Shown here: positions 6,660-15,618 of the stretch, one piece after another | Layout of the letters: the number at the start of each line of letters is the position of its first letter | How positions within the stretch are numbered: the first letter of the stretch is position 1 | Assembly: GCA_016297645.1 (NCBI GenBank) | Contig: JAEDGF010000007.1 | Coordinates: forward strand, 1 to 39,910 | Origin: Clostridiaceae bacterium | GTDB lineage: Bacteria; Bacillota; Clostridia; Oscillospirales; Acutalibacteraceae | Direction: 5' to 3' | Length of the DNA stretch: 39,910 bases | Position numbers and translations under genes: made by a program | The notes under the pieces: model-generated | Databases searched by the model: none | Told to the model about the DNA's origin: nothing | The model's input: the letters and a program-made list of their open reading frames with translations, nothing else

Positions 6660-8053
6660 TATTTTTTTCCTCCGTTCAAAAGCGACAGAAACGGATTTCC
6701 ACCGTTGAAGCCGTCATCATTATTATCGTTAGAATCCGAGCCGAAAAACTCATCAATATTTCCGAAGATATTCGTAAGTCCGCAGTCGTGGGCAATCGGG
6801 AGAAAATCCTCGGTGAAGGTATCGAGAGCAAATTCCGTCTGCTCACCGTTATCCATGTTTTTAACCGTTATTTTGTTCTGCTTGACTTCGTCCTCTCCGA
6901 GAACAGCCGTGTACTGCACCTTGCGCTTGTTGGCGTATTTCATCTGAGCCTTTAACGAGCGGCCGCCGAGATCGGTGAGCGCGTGAACACCATCGCAGCG
7001 GAACTCGTCCGTCAGAGCGAGCGCCTTGAAGGTGTATTCCTCGGACGCGGGCGCGATATATATCACAGGACGCGCTTCCTCGGGGATTCCGCGTCCCTTT
7101 GCGGCAATGAGAAGCAGAAGTCTTTCGATTCCCATACCGAAGCCGCACGCCGGAATGTTGTTGCCCGACAGTTCTTTTATGAGGCCGTTGTATCTTCCGC
7201 CGCCGCAGACAGTTCCCTGTGCGCCGATTCCGGTCGATACAAATTCAAAAACAGTGTTGGTGTAATAGTCAAGTCCGCGAACTATTCTGGGATTGACCTT
7301 GTAGTCGATATCCATTGCGTCAAGATATTTTTTCACCTTGCCGAAATGCTCTCTGCAATCGTCGCAGAGGTAATCGAGCATTACGGGCGCGTCCTTCGCG
7401 ACCTCCTGACAGATGGGGCTTTTGCAGTCGAGAATGCGCATCGGATTTCTTTCAAGTCTTGAAAGACAGGTTTCGCACAAGCGGTCCTTTTTGCTCTCAA
7501 AATACTTTTTGAGTTCCACGTGATACTTGCTGCGGCAGGCGGGACAGCCTATGGAGTTGATTTCAAGCTCGATATCGGTGATTTCAAATACATCGAATAT
7601 CTGACGGGCAAGTGCGATTATCTCCGCATCTGCGGCAGGGGAGTCGGTTCCGAGCGTTTCCACGCCGAACTGGTGGAATTCTCTGAGCCTGCCTGCCTGA
7701 GGTTTTTCGTAACGATAGCAGGAAGCAATATAGTAATACTTCTGCGGAAGCGGCTCGTTATAAAGTCCGTGTTCGAGAAACGCTCTCGCACAACCTGCCG
7801 TGACCTCGGGGCGCAGAGTAATGCTGCGGTGTCCGTTGTCCTCGAAGGTGTACATTTCCTTCTGTACGACATCGGTCGTTTCGCCTACGGAGCGTTTGAA
7901 AAGCTCGGTGTGTTCGAATACAGGTGTCCTGATCTCCTTAAAATCCGCCTGACTGGCGTAATCGGACAGAATATCCTCTACAAATTTGCGCTTGTAGCTG
8001 TCCTCGGGCAGAACATCCGCTGTTCCGCGAGGTGCTTTTGTGAGAAGAACCAT
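6659..8053 (-). CDS. hisS: Histidyl-tRNA synthetase with unusual acidic C-terminal tail
   Basis: Class IIa synthetase, 464 aa, longer than the usual ~420. Motifs: APRGTADVLPED, motif 2 in YRYEKPQAGRLREFHQFGVE, histidine-binding RGLDYYTNTVFE and motif 3 GFGMGIERLLLL. A cysteine-bearing insertion (CPAC, CETC, later CDDC) suggests a zinc-site variant common in Clostridia. After the anticodon-binding domain the protein ends in about 35 low-complexity residues rich in Asp, Asn and Gly (GSDSNDNNDDGFNGGNP) plus LLNGGKK. RBS AGGGAG is upstream of ATG 8053. Gene order mgsA-hisS-aspS on one strand; the hisS-aspS pair itself is common. Confidence 0.96.
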   Translation of the reverse strand: MVLLTKAPRGTADVLPEDSYKRKFVEDILSDYASQADFKEIRTPVFEHTELFKRSVGETTDVVQKEMYTFEDNGHRSITLRPEVTAGCARAFLEHGLYNEPLPQKYYYIASCYRYEKPQAGRLREFHQFGVETLGTDSPAADAEIIALARQIFDVFEITDIELEINSIGCPACRSKYHVELKKYFESKKDRLCETCLSRLERNPMRILDCKSPICQEVAKDAPVMLDYLCDDCREHFGKVKKYLDAMDIDYKVNPRIVRGLDYYTNTVFEFVSTGIGAQGTVCGGGRYNGLIKELSGNNIPACGFGMGIERLLLLIAAKGRGIPEEARPVIYIAPASEEYTFKALALTDEFRCDGVHALTDLGGRSLKAQMKYANKRKVQYTAVLGEDEVKQNKITVKNMDNGEQTEFALDTFTEDFLPIAHDCGLTNIFGNIDEFFGSDSNDNNDDGFNGGNPFLSLLNGGKK

Positions 8054-8079
8054 ATATTATCTCCCTTTGAGAAATTTTG

Positions 8080-8475
8080 TTATTTTACAAGCTCGCGCCA
8101 TTCAAGGTCGCCGCGTTCAAGACCTCTTACAAGTGATTCCGCTGTTGCGATATTTGTCGCTACGGGGATGTTGTGGACATCGCAAAGACGGAGCAGGTCG
8201 TGTTCGTTTGGCTCGTAGGGCTTGGGGTTGAGCGGATCTCTGAACATGAGAAGAAGGTCTATTTCATTGCACGATATACGCGCGCCTATCTGCTGAGCGC
8301 CGCCCTGAGAGCCGCTCAGATATTTTATTATCGGAAGCCCTGTCGCGTCCTCAACGAGCTTGCCCGTTGTGCCTGTGGCGCAGAGAGTGTGGTGACTGAG
8401 TATTCCGCAATAAGCTATGCAGAACTGCGTCATAAGTTCTTTTTTTGAGTCGTGTGCTATAAGTGCTATAAGCAT
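8080..8475 (-). CDS. mgsA: Methylglyoxal synthase
   Basis: Converts dihydroxyacetone phosphate to methylglyoxal and phosphate, a bypass that releases phosphate when triose phosphates build up. The 131-aa protein has the family hallmarks: IALIAHDSKK at the start, ATGTTGKLVE (phosphate loop), GSQGGAQQIGARI, DLLLMFRDPL with catalytic Asp, and HNIPVATNIATAE. RBS GGTGGAG. It follows minD after a 155-bp AT-rich gap, so it may have its own promoter, and lies 26 nt ahead of hisS. mgsA next to minD and the mre genes is a recurrent Clostridia arrangement. Confidence 0.95.
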   Translation of the reverse strand: MLIALIAHDSKKELMTQFCIAYCGILSHHTLCATGTTGKLVEDATGLPIIKYLSGSQGGAQQIGARISCNEIDLLLMFRDPLNPKPYEPNEHDLLRLCDVHNIPVATNIATAESLVRGLERGDLEWRELVK

Positions 8476-8630
8476 TGCTCCACCGTCCTGACTTAATTAT
8501 TCTGGATTATTGTAATTATGAAGACACATAATATAAAATGAATATGACTATATGATTTTATTCAATAAAAATATGCAAACAGTTTTTTTTCACCCTGTAT
8601 GATACCATATTATTCGGATTTGCGCAACAT

Positions 8631-9356
8631 TTATTTCAACAGAGAAAGCTTTAATTCGATGTTTTCTCCCATAATTCTGCTCGCGATCCGTTCAAAGGCA
8701 CCCTCTGCGGAGCCTTTTTTTGTTTTTGAGCCCTTGTATAGGAGGGCTTCGTCCTCCGGAATCATTCCTATAAGGCGGACATAAGACATATCTATCATCT
8801 TATCCACCGACAGGAGCTTTCCTTTCTTCGCGGCTTTTAGGCTGTACCGGTTTATTATGAGCCGTGTGTCGCGCACGCCTGCTTCGCGCAGCCGTTTGTC
8901 GACAGCTGCCGCGCCGTTGACGGATATTTCATCTCCCGTGGCGATTATAAGTCCGTGTTCGGCAGCAGAAGCCGCTCTGAAAACACCCACGCCGAGTCCT
9001 GCCGGTGCGTCTGCAATTATCACATCGAAGGAGTCGTCAAAAGCCTTTACCGCGTCTTTTATCGCCGTTTCGCCGTCCTGCCCTATGGGCGACGACGGGG
9101 CGCTTATGAGCGACAGATTTTCGTAGACCTTTGTGACGGCGTCGTCGGGAGAACATCTGCCGCAGAACATATCGTACCAGCCGAAGGCGGAAAACTCACG
9201 GCATCCGAGCATGGTGTCGAGCGACGCAAGACCGGCGTCGCAGTCGATAAGCAGCGTGTTTACTCCGCGTTTTGCAAGGGCTTTGCCGAGTCCGGCTGCG
9301 GTTGTCGATTTTCCCACGCCGCCCTTGCCGGAGGCTATTACTATTGTTTTTGCCAT
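8631..9356 (-). CDS. minD: MinD/ParA-family ATPase of the mre cluster
   Basis: A 241-aa deviant-Walker-A ATPase, shorter than the ~265 aa of classical MinD. It has KGGVGKST (about residues 11-18) with the signature lysine, LIDCDAGLASLDTMLG (switch I), and FDVIIADAPAGLG (Walker B/switch II). The C-terminus ENIELKLSLLK could form only a short amphipathic helix. RBS AAGGAGGAG is upstream of ATG 9356. It starts 16 nt after the PBP gene stop, so it is part of the mreBCD-pbp2 operon. No minC or minE is nearby. A septum-site or polar positioning role is likely from context, but the partner is unknown. Confidence 0.82.
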   Translation of the reverse strand: MAKTIVIASGKGGVGKSTTAAGLGKALAKRGVNTLLIDCDAGLASLDTMLGCREFSAFGWYDMFCGRCSPDDAVTKVYENLSLISAPSSPIGQDGETAIKDAVKAFDDSFDVIIADAPAGLGVGVFRAASAAEHGLIIATGDEISVNGAAAVDKRLREAGVRDTRLIINRYSLKAAKKGKLLSVDKMIDMSYVRLIGMIPEDEALLYKGSKTKKGSAEGAFERIASRIMGENIELKLSLLK

Positions 9357-9372
9357 GGGGCGCTCCTCCTTT

Positions 9373-11493
9373 TTAGTCTATAAGAGTGTTTTCGGTGCGT
9401 ATGTTCCTTATTTCTCCCATTTTTGAAAAATAGTATTCGAAGATATCGGCGGCAACCTGTGCCGTTGAAGAGCCGCTGCCGGCGTTTTCGATTACGACCG
9501 CTATTGATATTTCCGCGTCCTCGTACGGTCCGAAGGCGATAAGAAAACCGTCCGTGCCGTCGACATATACGCCGTTTACGCGCCGTGTTTTTTCGGCTGT
9601 ACCCGTTTTACAGGCTACCTTGTATTTGAGATGCCCGAGGTATGGTTCGCAGCTCGTTTCGTTTGCGACTATATACATTCCGCCCTTGACCGTTTCAAGC
9701 GATTCCTTTGAGATGTTGGTCTGTACCGCAACCTCCGGCGTGTGCTCGTAAAGGGTCGTTTTGTAATCCGCCGACAGAACCTTGCTCACAAGATACGGAA
9801 CATAGCGCGTTCCGCCGTTGGCGATGGCCGCGCAGTAGTTTGAAAGCTGCAAGGGGGTAAAAGAGTTATCCGACTGACCGATGGAGGCAAGAAGCGTTTC
9901 ACCGGGCTTCCAACCCTTGCCGATGGAATCGCGGTACTCGATTCCGGCGAGAATTCCCTGTGCCTCGTCTATCTCGATTCCCGTTTTTTGACCCAAACCG
10001 AACAGCTTTGCGTACGCGTTGAGCTTTTCTATGCCGAGCTGGCGAGCTATTTCAAAGAAGAAGATGTTGCACGAAACACCGAGCGCGCGCTGAACATTTA
10101 TATTGCCGTGTGCGTTTTTATTAAAGCAGGCAAAGGTCTGGTCTATATAAGTGTATATGCCGGTACACAGATACCGTGTGTCCTTTGTGATAATGCCTTC
10201 TTCGAGTCCGGCGAGCGCAACGCACGGCTTCATTGTAGAACCGGGGGAGTACGCGCTCTGAAATGCTCTGTTCCAAAGAGGTTTGCCGGGGTTTTGACTC
10301 AGCTCGTTATAGTCGTCGTAGTAGGTGGTAAGACTGAAATCCGGATATGTTGCGGCGGCAAGCACCGCGCCCGTATTAACATCCTGCACGACTACCGCGC
10401 CGGCGGGGGTCAGACCCTTTGCTATCGCTTCGTTGTCGGTAACCTCGCTTATCCGTTCGCGCAGCGCCTCCTGCGCTATCTCCTGAATATCTTTATTTAT
10501 CGTGCTTATGACGGTTCCGCCCTGTTCGGGGACTACGGAGTAGCTTTCGGATACATTTCCGTCCTTGTCTACCGAAAGGGTCTTTACGCCGTTTTTACCG
10601 CGCAGGTATTCCTCCATTGCCTTTTCAATTCCGTTTTTGCCGATATCGTCTGTTATTGCATAGGCGCGCGCCTTTATTTCGGCTGCTTTCCGAGCGTCGG
10701 TGCCTGCCGCCTTTATCGCGGTTTCGGTTTCGGTTTTCTTTTCCTTATATTCGTCCGCGCTCAGAGCGCCCACCGTACCCAAAAGATGCGCCGCAAGAGT
10801 TCCGTTGCCGGTGTATTTGCGCACGGAGCGCACTTCGGCGTCCACGCCCTTATAGAAATTGCCGTTCTCCTTTACATACGCGAGTGTTCTGACCGACACA
10901 TCCTCGCTGAATGTGTAGGGGGTGTATACGGAGAAGCCGAGCTTCTTCATGTTGTATCTGACGGACATGAGCTTGAGAGTGTCCGTTTTTGAAAAGCCCT
11001 CGATCCCGAATTCTTCGAGCATTGCGTCGTAGCAGTTTTGTGCCGTGGCATAAGGGTTCAGATTGAGCATTGACGGTGCGCGCATTTTCGTTATCTCGCT
11101 CTCCTTATCCTCCGCGAATGCGACGCTGCCGTCCGCGTTCATAACAAGGGGGAGTGTGTCTATCCATGTTTCGCCCTTGCCTTCGAGCAGGTTTATAAGG
11201 CTTATCAGCATGGTGTTTATCTCGGCATTTTCCTTTGGAAAGTTAAGTGCGTTGAAGGTGAGTGTATTTACGGTTTCGTTGTAGACGAGCGCGTTTCCGT
11301 TCAGGTCGAGTATTTCTCCTCTGGAAGCGCCGACCGTAACATTGTATGATTTCACGGAGGAGGAATCAGTTGTTCCGCCGCCTGCTCCGTAGACCTGTAT
11401 CACAAAAAGGATCGCGGTAAAAACAGCGGCGGCTGCTACTGACGCTGCTGTCATAAGAGCTATTCTCGGCTGTTTTTTCTTTCGATCCTGCAT
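9373..11493 (-). CDS. mrdA: Class B penicillin-binding protein 2 (elongasome transpeptidase)
   Basis: A 706-aa membrane-anchored DD-transpeptidase that crosslinks peptidoglycan for side-wall growth. It has one N-terminal membrane segment (about 12-35), a dimerisation domain (GASRGEILDLNGNALVYN near 55-72) and a C-terminal transpeptidase domain with S419-T-M-K422 (nucleophile Ser419), S474-C-N476 and K629-T-G631. Gly/Lys-rich insertions occur around 245-300. It sits between mreD and minD on one strand, the standard PBP2/PbpA slot of the mre operon. RBS GGAGAA is upstream of ATG 11493. The symbol follows E. coli; pbpA is an alternative. Confidence 0.93.
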   Translation of the reverse strand: MQDRKKKQPRIALMTAASVAAAAVFTAILFVIQVYGAGGGTTDSSSVKSYNVTVGASRGEILDLNGNALVYNETVNTLTFNALNFPKENAEINTMLISLINLLEGKGETWIDTLPLVMNADGSVAFAEDKESEITKMRAPSMLNLNPYATAQNCYDAMLEEFGIEGFSKTDTLKLMSVRYNMKKLGFSVYTPYTFSEDVSVRTLAYVKENGNFYKGVDAEVRSVRKYTGNGTLAAHLLGTVGALSADEYKEKKTETETAIKAAGTDARKAAEIKARAYAITDDIGKNGIEKAMEEYLRGKNGVKTLSVDKDGNVSESYSVVPEQGGTVISTINKDIQEIAQEALRERISEVTDNEAIAKGLTPAGAVVVQDVNTGAVLAAATYPDFSLTTYYDDYNELSQNPGKPLWNRAFQSAYSPGSTMKPCVALAGLEEGIITKDTRYLCTGIYTYIDQTFACFNKNAHGNINVQRALGVSCNIFFFEIARQLGIEKLNAYAKLFGLGQKTGIEIDEAQGILAGIEYRDSIGKGWKPGETLLASIGQSDNSFTPLQLSNYCAAIANGGTRYVPYLVSKVLSADYKTTLYEHTPEVAVQTNISKESLETVKGGMYIVANETSCEPYLGHLKYKVACKTGTAEKTRRVNGVYVDGTDGFLIAFGPYEDAEISIAVVIENAGSGSSTAQVAADIFEYYFSKMGEIRNIRTENTLID

Positions 11494-11553
11494 TTTTGTT
11501 TTCTCCGTAAATATTTGTGGTTACAAAATAGAAAAATTGTGGTGTGTGCGGTG

Positions 11554-12081
11554 TCAGTCCGTGTTCATGTCAGCCTTAAAGGCGTCGTGGAGTGCCGAAC
11601 ACGGGAAGTAGAAAAGCGGAGTAAAGACAGCCGACAGAATAACGGACGGCAGATATATCCGCTTTATGAATTCTCCCGCAAATGTAACATCGTGAATAAG
11701 GCAGTTGTACGCGAGGAGTATTCCGCAGTAAACGACGGCAGCTACCGCAGTAAAAAGCACCGCCGTCAGAACCGTGTCGCGGAACACATAGTGCGCCAAA
11801 AGCCCGGCGGCACAGGCGATGACTGCGAAAAACAGCGTAAAAACACCGTCCGTCACCGACGAAGCCGTATCCGTAAGTACACCCGCGAGAAGCCCGAAGC
11901 ACAGTCCGGCATATTCACGCTCCGCCATGGCAATCGAAACCGTGAGCGGAAGCAGAAGCCCCGACGGGAAAAAAGAGCCGTGAAAAGCAAACGAAGCGGT
12001 GTATTGAATCAAAAACACCGCAACAACGGCAGCCGCAAAAATGCAGCGCCTGATTATTTTGTTCTTTGTGCCTTGCTTCAT
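11554..12081 (-). CDS. mreD: Rod shape-determining protein MreD
   Basis: A 175-aa integral membrane protein of the elongasome. About five hydrophobic segments are visible (IIRRCIFAAAVVAVFLIQYT; GLLLPLTVSIAMA; GLCFGLLAGVLTDTA; FTLFFAVIACAAGLLAHYVF; VLFTAVAAVVYCGILLAY). The helix with GLLAGVLTD is the family's best-conserved part. It is 36 nt downstream of mreC and 60 nt upstream of the PBP2 gene. RBS CGGAGAAG. The family is poorly conserved in sequence, so context carries much of the call. Confidence 0.88.
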   Translation of the reverse strand: MKQGTKNKIIRRCIFAAAVVAVFLIQYTASFAFHGSFFPSGLLLPLTVSIAMAEREYAGLCFGLLAGVLTDTASSVTDGVFTLFFAVIACAAGLLAHYVFRDTVLTAVLFTAVAAVVYCGILLAYNCLIHDVTFAGEFIKRIYLPSVILSAVFTPLFYFPCSALHDAFKADMNTD

Positions 12082-12117
12082 TGGCTTCTCCGTATCCGTG
12101 AAAGATTTCAGCCGGCA

Positions 12118-12966
12118 TTATTTCGCGCCGGACTGACCGTTGAAATATGTTATCACAAAAACATCCGTGATGTCGCCGCTTTTTACTCCGGGCGTGACAG
12201 AAGCGTAGGACGAAACCGCCGTTTCGTCATTGAATATCTCCGCAACTGTTCCTATTATAAGGTCTTTGGGGAATATTCCGCCCGTGCCCGATGTGCAAAC
12301 GATGCCGCCCGGAACAATGGGCGTTGAACGCGACAAGCCGGAAATGCGTATAAGTCCTGCTTTTGCAAGGGCGGTGTCCGATTCTGTGTAGCAGTCCTCG
12401 CGCGTACGGATCTCGTATGCGCTGACGCTCACCTTGGGGTCGGACAGTGTTCTCACAACTGCGGTGGTGGGCAGAACCTCCTTGACGCAGCCGATGAGAT
12501 ATTTGCCGTAGATAACGGGGTCGTTTACCTCGATACCGTCGTTTTTGCCCTTGTCGATGGTGAAAGAACCGTATATGTCGCCGGAATCGCGAAGAATAAC
12601 GGCGGCAGGTTCGAATGTGAAATCGGGATTGTCCGATTTTATCTCCAAAAATGCCTCGTATGATTTGAGGCGGTGAAGTGTGTCGTAGTAATCCGTAAGC
12701 TCGCTGCGGCAGCTTTCAAGCTCGTTTTGAAGCGAGCTTATCTCCTCCATATATTCCGACGACGATTTGAAACGCACGCCGAACCGCGACAGCTTTTTGG
12801 CTGCGGTCTGCGACAGTGAGTCGAGCGGAGCAAAAATTCTGCCTGCAAACGATGTCACGGGAGAAGTGCCGTCACTTGATACGGCGGCTACGAAAATGCC
12901 GAGAATAAGCGACAGCAGAACGCAAAGTATTATCTTGAATTTTGTGCCTGAAAAAAAACCGCGCAT
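12118..12966 (-). CDS. mreC: Rod shape-determining protein MreC
   Basis: A 282-aa bitopic protein linking MreB to extracellular wall synthases. It has one N-terminal membrane helix (FKIILCVLLSLILGIFVAAV, about 10-29), a heptad-rich coiled coil near 70-105 (YMEEISSLQNELESCRSELTD), and the beta-barrel periplasmic domain with DPVIYGKYLIGCVKEVLPTTA and SGTGGIFPKDLIIGTV, the typical MreC signature. RBS GGGGAG before ATG 12966. It starts 16 nt after the mreB stop. Confidence 0.93.
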   Translation of the reverse strand: MRGFFSGTKFKIILCVLLSLILGIFVAAVSSDGTSPVTSFAGRIFAPLDSLSQTAAKKLSRFGVRFKSSSEYMEEISSLQNELESCRSELTDYYDTLHRLKSYEAFLEIKSDNPDFTFEPAAVILRDSGDIYGSFTIDKGKNDGIEVNDPVIYGKYLIGCVKEVLPTTAVVRTLSDPKVSVSAYEIRTREDCYTESDTALAKAGLIRISGLSRSTPIVPGGIVCTSGTGGIFPKDLIIGTVAEIFNDETAVSSYASVTPGVKSGDITDVFVITYFNGQSGAK

Positions 12967-12982
12967 CTTTATCTCCCCGTAA

Positions 12983-13987
12983 TCAGCGATTAAAAATGTT
13001 CAAGGTGTCTTTTTCAAGACAGATTGCTGTGCCGGTAACAACGCAGTCAAGCGGATTTTCGGCAACCTTTACAGGCATTCCGACAGCCTGCGAGATGAGC
13101 TTGTCAAGCCCTCTCAGCAGAGCGCCGCCGCCGGTGAGGATTATCCCGGAGTCCATTATGTCCGAGGCAAGCTCGGGTGGAGTTTTTTCGAGAGTGGAGC
13201 GGATAGCCTCCACTATCTGCGACACGGGATCGGAGAGAGCCTCACGGACCTCCTCCGAAGAAATTTCGACATTCTTCGGAAGTCCGTCTATGAGGTTGCG
13301 TCCCCGTATGTCCATTGCGCCCTCGCCGTCGTACGGGGCGGCGGAGCCGATGTTGATTTTAATTTCCTCTGCGGTGCGCTCTCCTATGAGAAGGTTGTGC
13401 TTCTTTTTTATGTACTGGATTATTGTTGAGTCGAATTCGTTGCCGGCAACGCGGACGCAGCGCGAGGTGACTATATCTCCGAGGGAGATGACCGCCACTT
13501 CGCTCGTTCCTCCGCCTATGTCGGCAACCATATGACCGGCAGGCTCCGCGACCGAAAGCCCGGCGCCTATTGCCGCTGCCATCGGTTTTTCGATAAGGCT
13601 TACATAACGCGCGCCTGCGCTTTTTGCGGCATCGTGAACCGCTTTTCTTTCAACCTCGGTAACGCCCGACGGAATGCAGATCATAACGCGCGCCCTTCCG
13701 AACGGAGAGCCGCTCATCGCCTTTTTTATAAAGCGCGAAAGCATATCGGCAGTCATTTCAAAGTCGGCAATAACACCGTCTTTGAGGGGGTGTACAGCTG
13801 TTATGGAGCCGGGCGTTCTCCCTATCATCTGCTTTGCCTCGTTTCCGACTGCGACTACTTTCGGAGGGTTTGCTTTTACATCTACCGCAACGACCGACGG
13901 CTCGCGGACTACTACTCCCTTGTTTTTTATGCATATGAGAGTATTCGCCGTGCCGAGATCGATTCCTAAATCTACCGAGAATAACAT
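12983..13987 (-). CDS. mreB: Actin-like rod shape-determining protein MreB
   Basis: A 334-aa ATP-dependent bacterial actin that organises side-wall synthesis. It has phosphate-1 loop GIDLGTANTLI, ATP-site DIGGGTSEVAVISLG, and adenosine motif GGGALLRGLDKLI. The length is normal, although the stretch between EKPMAAAIGAGL and the end is divergent. RBS AAAGGA is about 11 nt before ATG 13987. It lies only 33 nt after an oxidoreductase gene on the same strand with no terminator between, so read-through is likely, or the mre promoter lies inside that gene. Confidence 0.96.
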   Translation of the reverse strand: MLFSVDLGIDLGTANTLICIKNKGVVVREPSVVAVDVKANPPKVVAVGNEAKQMIGRTPGSITAVHPLKDGVIADFEMTADMLSRFIKKAMSGSPFGRARVMICIPSGVTEVERKAVHDAAKSAGARYVSLIEKPMAAAIGAGLSVAEPAGHMVADIGGGTSEVAVISLGDIVTSRCVRVAGNEFDSTIIQYIKKKHNLLIGERTAEEIKINIGSAAPYDGEGAMDIRGRNLIDGLPKNVEISSEEVREALSDPVSQIVEAIRSTLEKTPPELASDIMDSGIILTGGGALLRGLDKLISQAVGMPVKVAENPLDCVVTGTAICLEKDTLNIFNR

Positions 13988-14020
13988 AAATCAAGTTTTC
14001 CTTTCAGTGTGTGCCCGTTA

Positions 14021-15196
14021 TCAGAAGGTCGAGCTCATGTCGCTCTTAATTGTTTCGTTAACGGTCGTTTTTACCTTTGAACCGGCAATTTTCTTTTGAA
14101 GCATTTCCCAATAAAGATCCTCGTCGATGGGCAGCTCAACGGTCTTGTCAAGCCACGAGGAGAGGAATGCGGCGTTGGAGATGGTAAGTCCGTTTATACC
14201 CTCAGCACCCTCTGCTATGAGGGGTTCGCCTCTGAGGATGTGAGCCGCGAATGCGTTCATAACGCCGACATGCTGCTCGTTCTTTCCGTCTGTTTCGAGA
14301 GTTTCCCAATGACCCTTGTTCTTGCCGAAGCCGTCCTTCGCTACCTTGATGAACTCGGAGGTTCCCATATCGAGAACATAGAGGTCAAGGTCGAACTTGT
14401 TTTCCTTCTCGTTGAAGGCGCAGATGAGCTTTGCCTTGTCGAGGGTTATTTCAAGACGGTTCGTGCCGGGGCAGTCGCCTGTGGTGGTGATGAATGTACC
14501 CGAAGCTCCGTTGGGATACTCAACATAAATGGTAACATCGTCCTCAACCTCGATGTCGTGCCATTTGCCTTCTCTGCAAACCGCTTTGACCTTTGAGGGC
14601 ATTCCGCAGATCCACTGCCAGAGGTCGAGCTGATGGGGGCACTGATTAAGCATAACGCCGCCGCCTTCACCTGCCCATGTGGCTCTCCAATCGCCCGAGT
14701 CATAGTAGGACTGGGTGCGGAACCATGAGGTGATTATCCAGTTGACTCTCCTGATTTCGCCGTATTCGCCGCTCGAAACGATCTCTTTGACCTTGCGGTA
14801 AACGCAGTTTGTACGCTGATTGAACATGATAGCGTATGTTTTGTCGCTCGTTTTCGTGAAGTCGATAAGTTCACGGACCTGCTTTGTGTAAACGCCTGCC
14901 GGCTTCTCGCTCATTACATGAAGTCCGTTTTCCATTGCTTCTCTGCAAAGGGCAGGGTGTGCATAGTGCGGAGTTGCGATGATCGCCGCGTCGCAAAGAC
15001 CGCTCTTAAAAAGCTCCGTAGCAGTGTTGAAGCACTGAACCGCAGGACAGATTTCCTTTGCTCTTTCGAGTCTGTCGGGTCTAATGTCTGCGACAGCAGT
15101 TACCTCGATCTCCGGCATGAGGCCCTTGACATAGTTGTTGAGATGTCCGGAGCCCATGTTGCCGACTCCGACAATTCCGAGTCTGACTTTTTCCAT
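14021..15196 (-). CDS. Gfo/Idh/MocA-family NAD(P)-dependent oxidoreductase
   Basis: A 391-aa enzyme; the substrate is probably a sugar, inositol or a related polyol, but it cannot be named. It has an N-terminal Rossmann fold (VRLGIVGVGNMGSGH near 4-18; VADIRPDRL), the family EKP motif in VMSEKPAGVYT, and the C-terminal alpha/beta domain with the histidine motif NQCPHQLDLWQWICGMP. ATG 15196 (MEKVRLGIVG) is preferred to an upstream in-frame start at 15244, because AGGAG lies 9 nt before it and the Rossmann fold begins at once. It has its own promoter at 15271-15300. Its link to the mre genes downstream is positional only. Confidence 0.88.
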   Translation of the reverse strand: MEKVRLGIVGVGNMGSGHLNNYVKGLMPEIEVTAVADIRPDRLERAKEICPAVQCFNTATELFKSGLCDAAIIATPHYAHPALCREAMENGLHVMSEKPAGVYTKQVRELIDFTKTSDKTYAIMFNQRTNCVYRKVKEIVSSGEYGEIRRVNWIITSWFRTQSYYDSGDWRATWAGEGGGVMLNQCPHQLDLWQWICGMPSKVKAVCREGKWHDIEVEDDVTIYVEYPNGASGTFITTTGDCPGTNRLEITLDKAKLICAFNEKENKFDLDLYVLDMGTSEFIKVAKDGFGKNKGHWETLETDGKNEQHVGVMNAFAAHILRGEPLIAEGAEGINGLTISNAAFLSSWLDKTVELPIDEDLYWEMLQKKIAGSKVKTTVNETIKSDMSSTF

Positions 15197-15270
15197 AATA
15201 AAAAACTCCTCTGTGTTGAATTCTATTGCTTTCGGTACCGCCAATGCGGTGCGACCGACAAGCTGAAACC

Positions 15271-15300
15271 ATTATAGCACGAACGGTTGGGCGAAATCAA
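15271..15300 (-). promoter_or_regulatory. Sigma-A promoter of the oxidoreductase gene (possibly the mre operon)
   Basis: On the minus strand TTGATT (15300-15295), an 18-nt spacer and TATAAT (15276-15271). This gives a leader of about 70 nt before ATG 15196. Confidence 0.7.
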
Positions 15301-15494
15301 TATATTATATCTTTATTTTATGTTTAAACAGTTTTTTCGCGCGCCGCGCCGTATGTTTTGTTTTTTTTTCACGCGTTAAATCCCAGGCGGAAAAATAAAT
15401 CCGTATATTACCGAAACGCCGGAAAAATTTTTCGTCCCGGTGCGAAAAAATCCCGTGTGAACCGTCTTACCGTACAAATGTAAAATTTACGGGA

Positions 15495-15535
15495 CAAAAA
15501 AACCGTACGCTCCCCGTTTTTTAGGGAGGTACGGT
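15495..15535 (-). terminator. Terminator of the dihydrouridine synthase gene
   Basis: On the minus strand, ACCGTAC plus CTCCC pairs with GGGAG plus GTACGGT (15502-15535, one bulged G), followed directly by T7. The intergenic 15301-15494 otherwise shows only AT-rich and low-complexity sequence. Confidence 0.8.
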
Positions 15536-15618
15536 CATTTTCGCTCTTTTCTCCGTTGTTTTTACGGAAAAATTGCCATCGTTCCGTTTTTCTTGTGGGC
15601 GGCTGCAAGCTTCGGGCT

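Noticed and set aside
9988..10992. 334-aa plus-strand frame opposite the PBP2 gene
   Set aside because: Shadow frame; composition is not protein-like and the PBP has all catalytic motifs.
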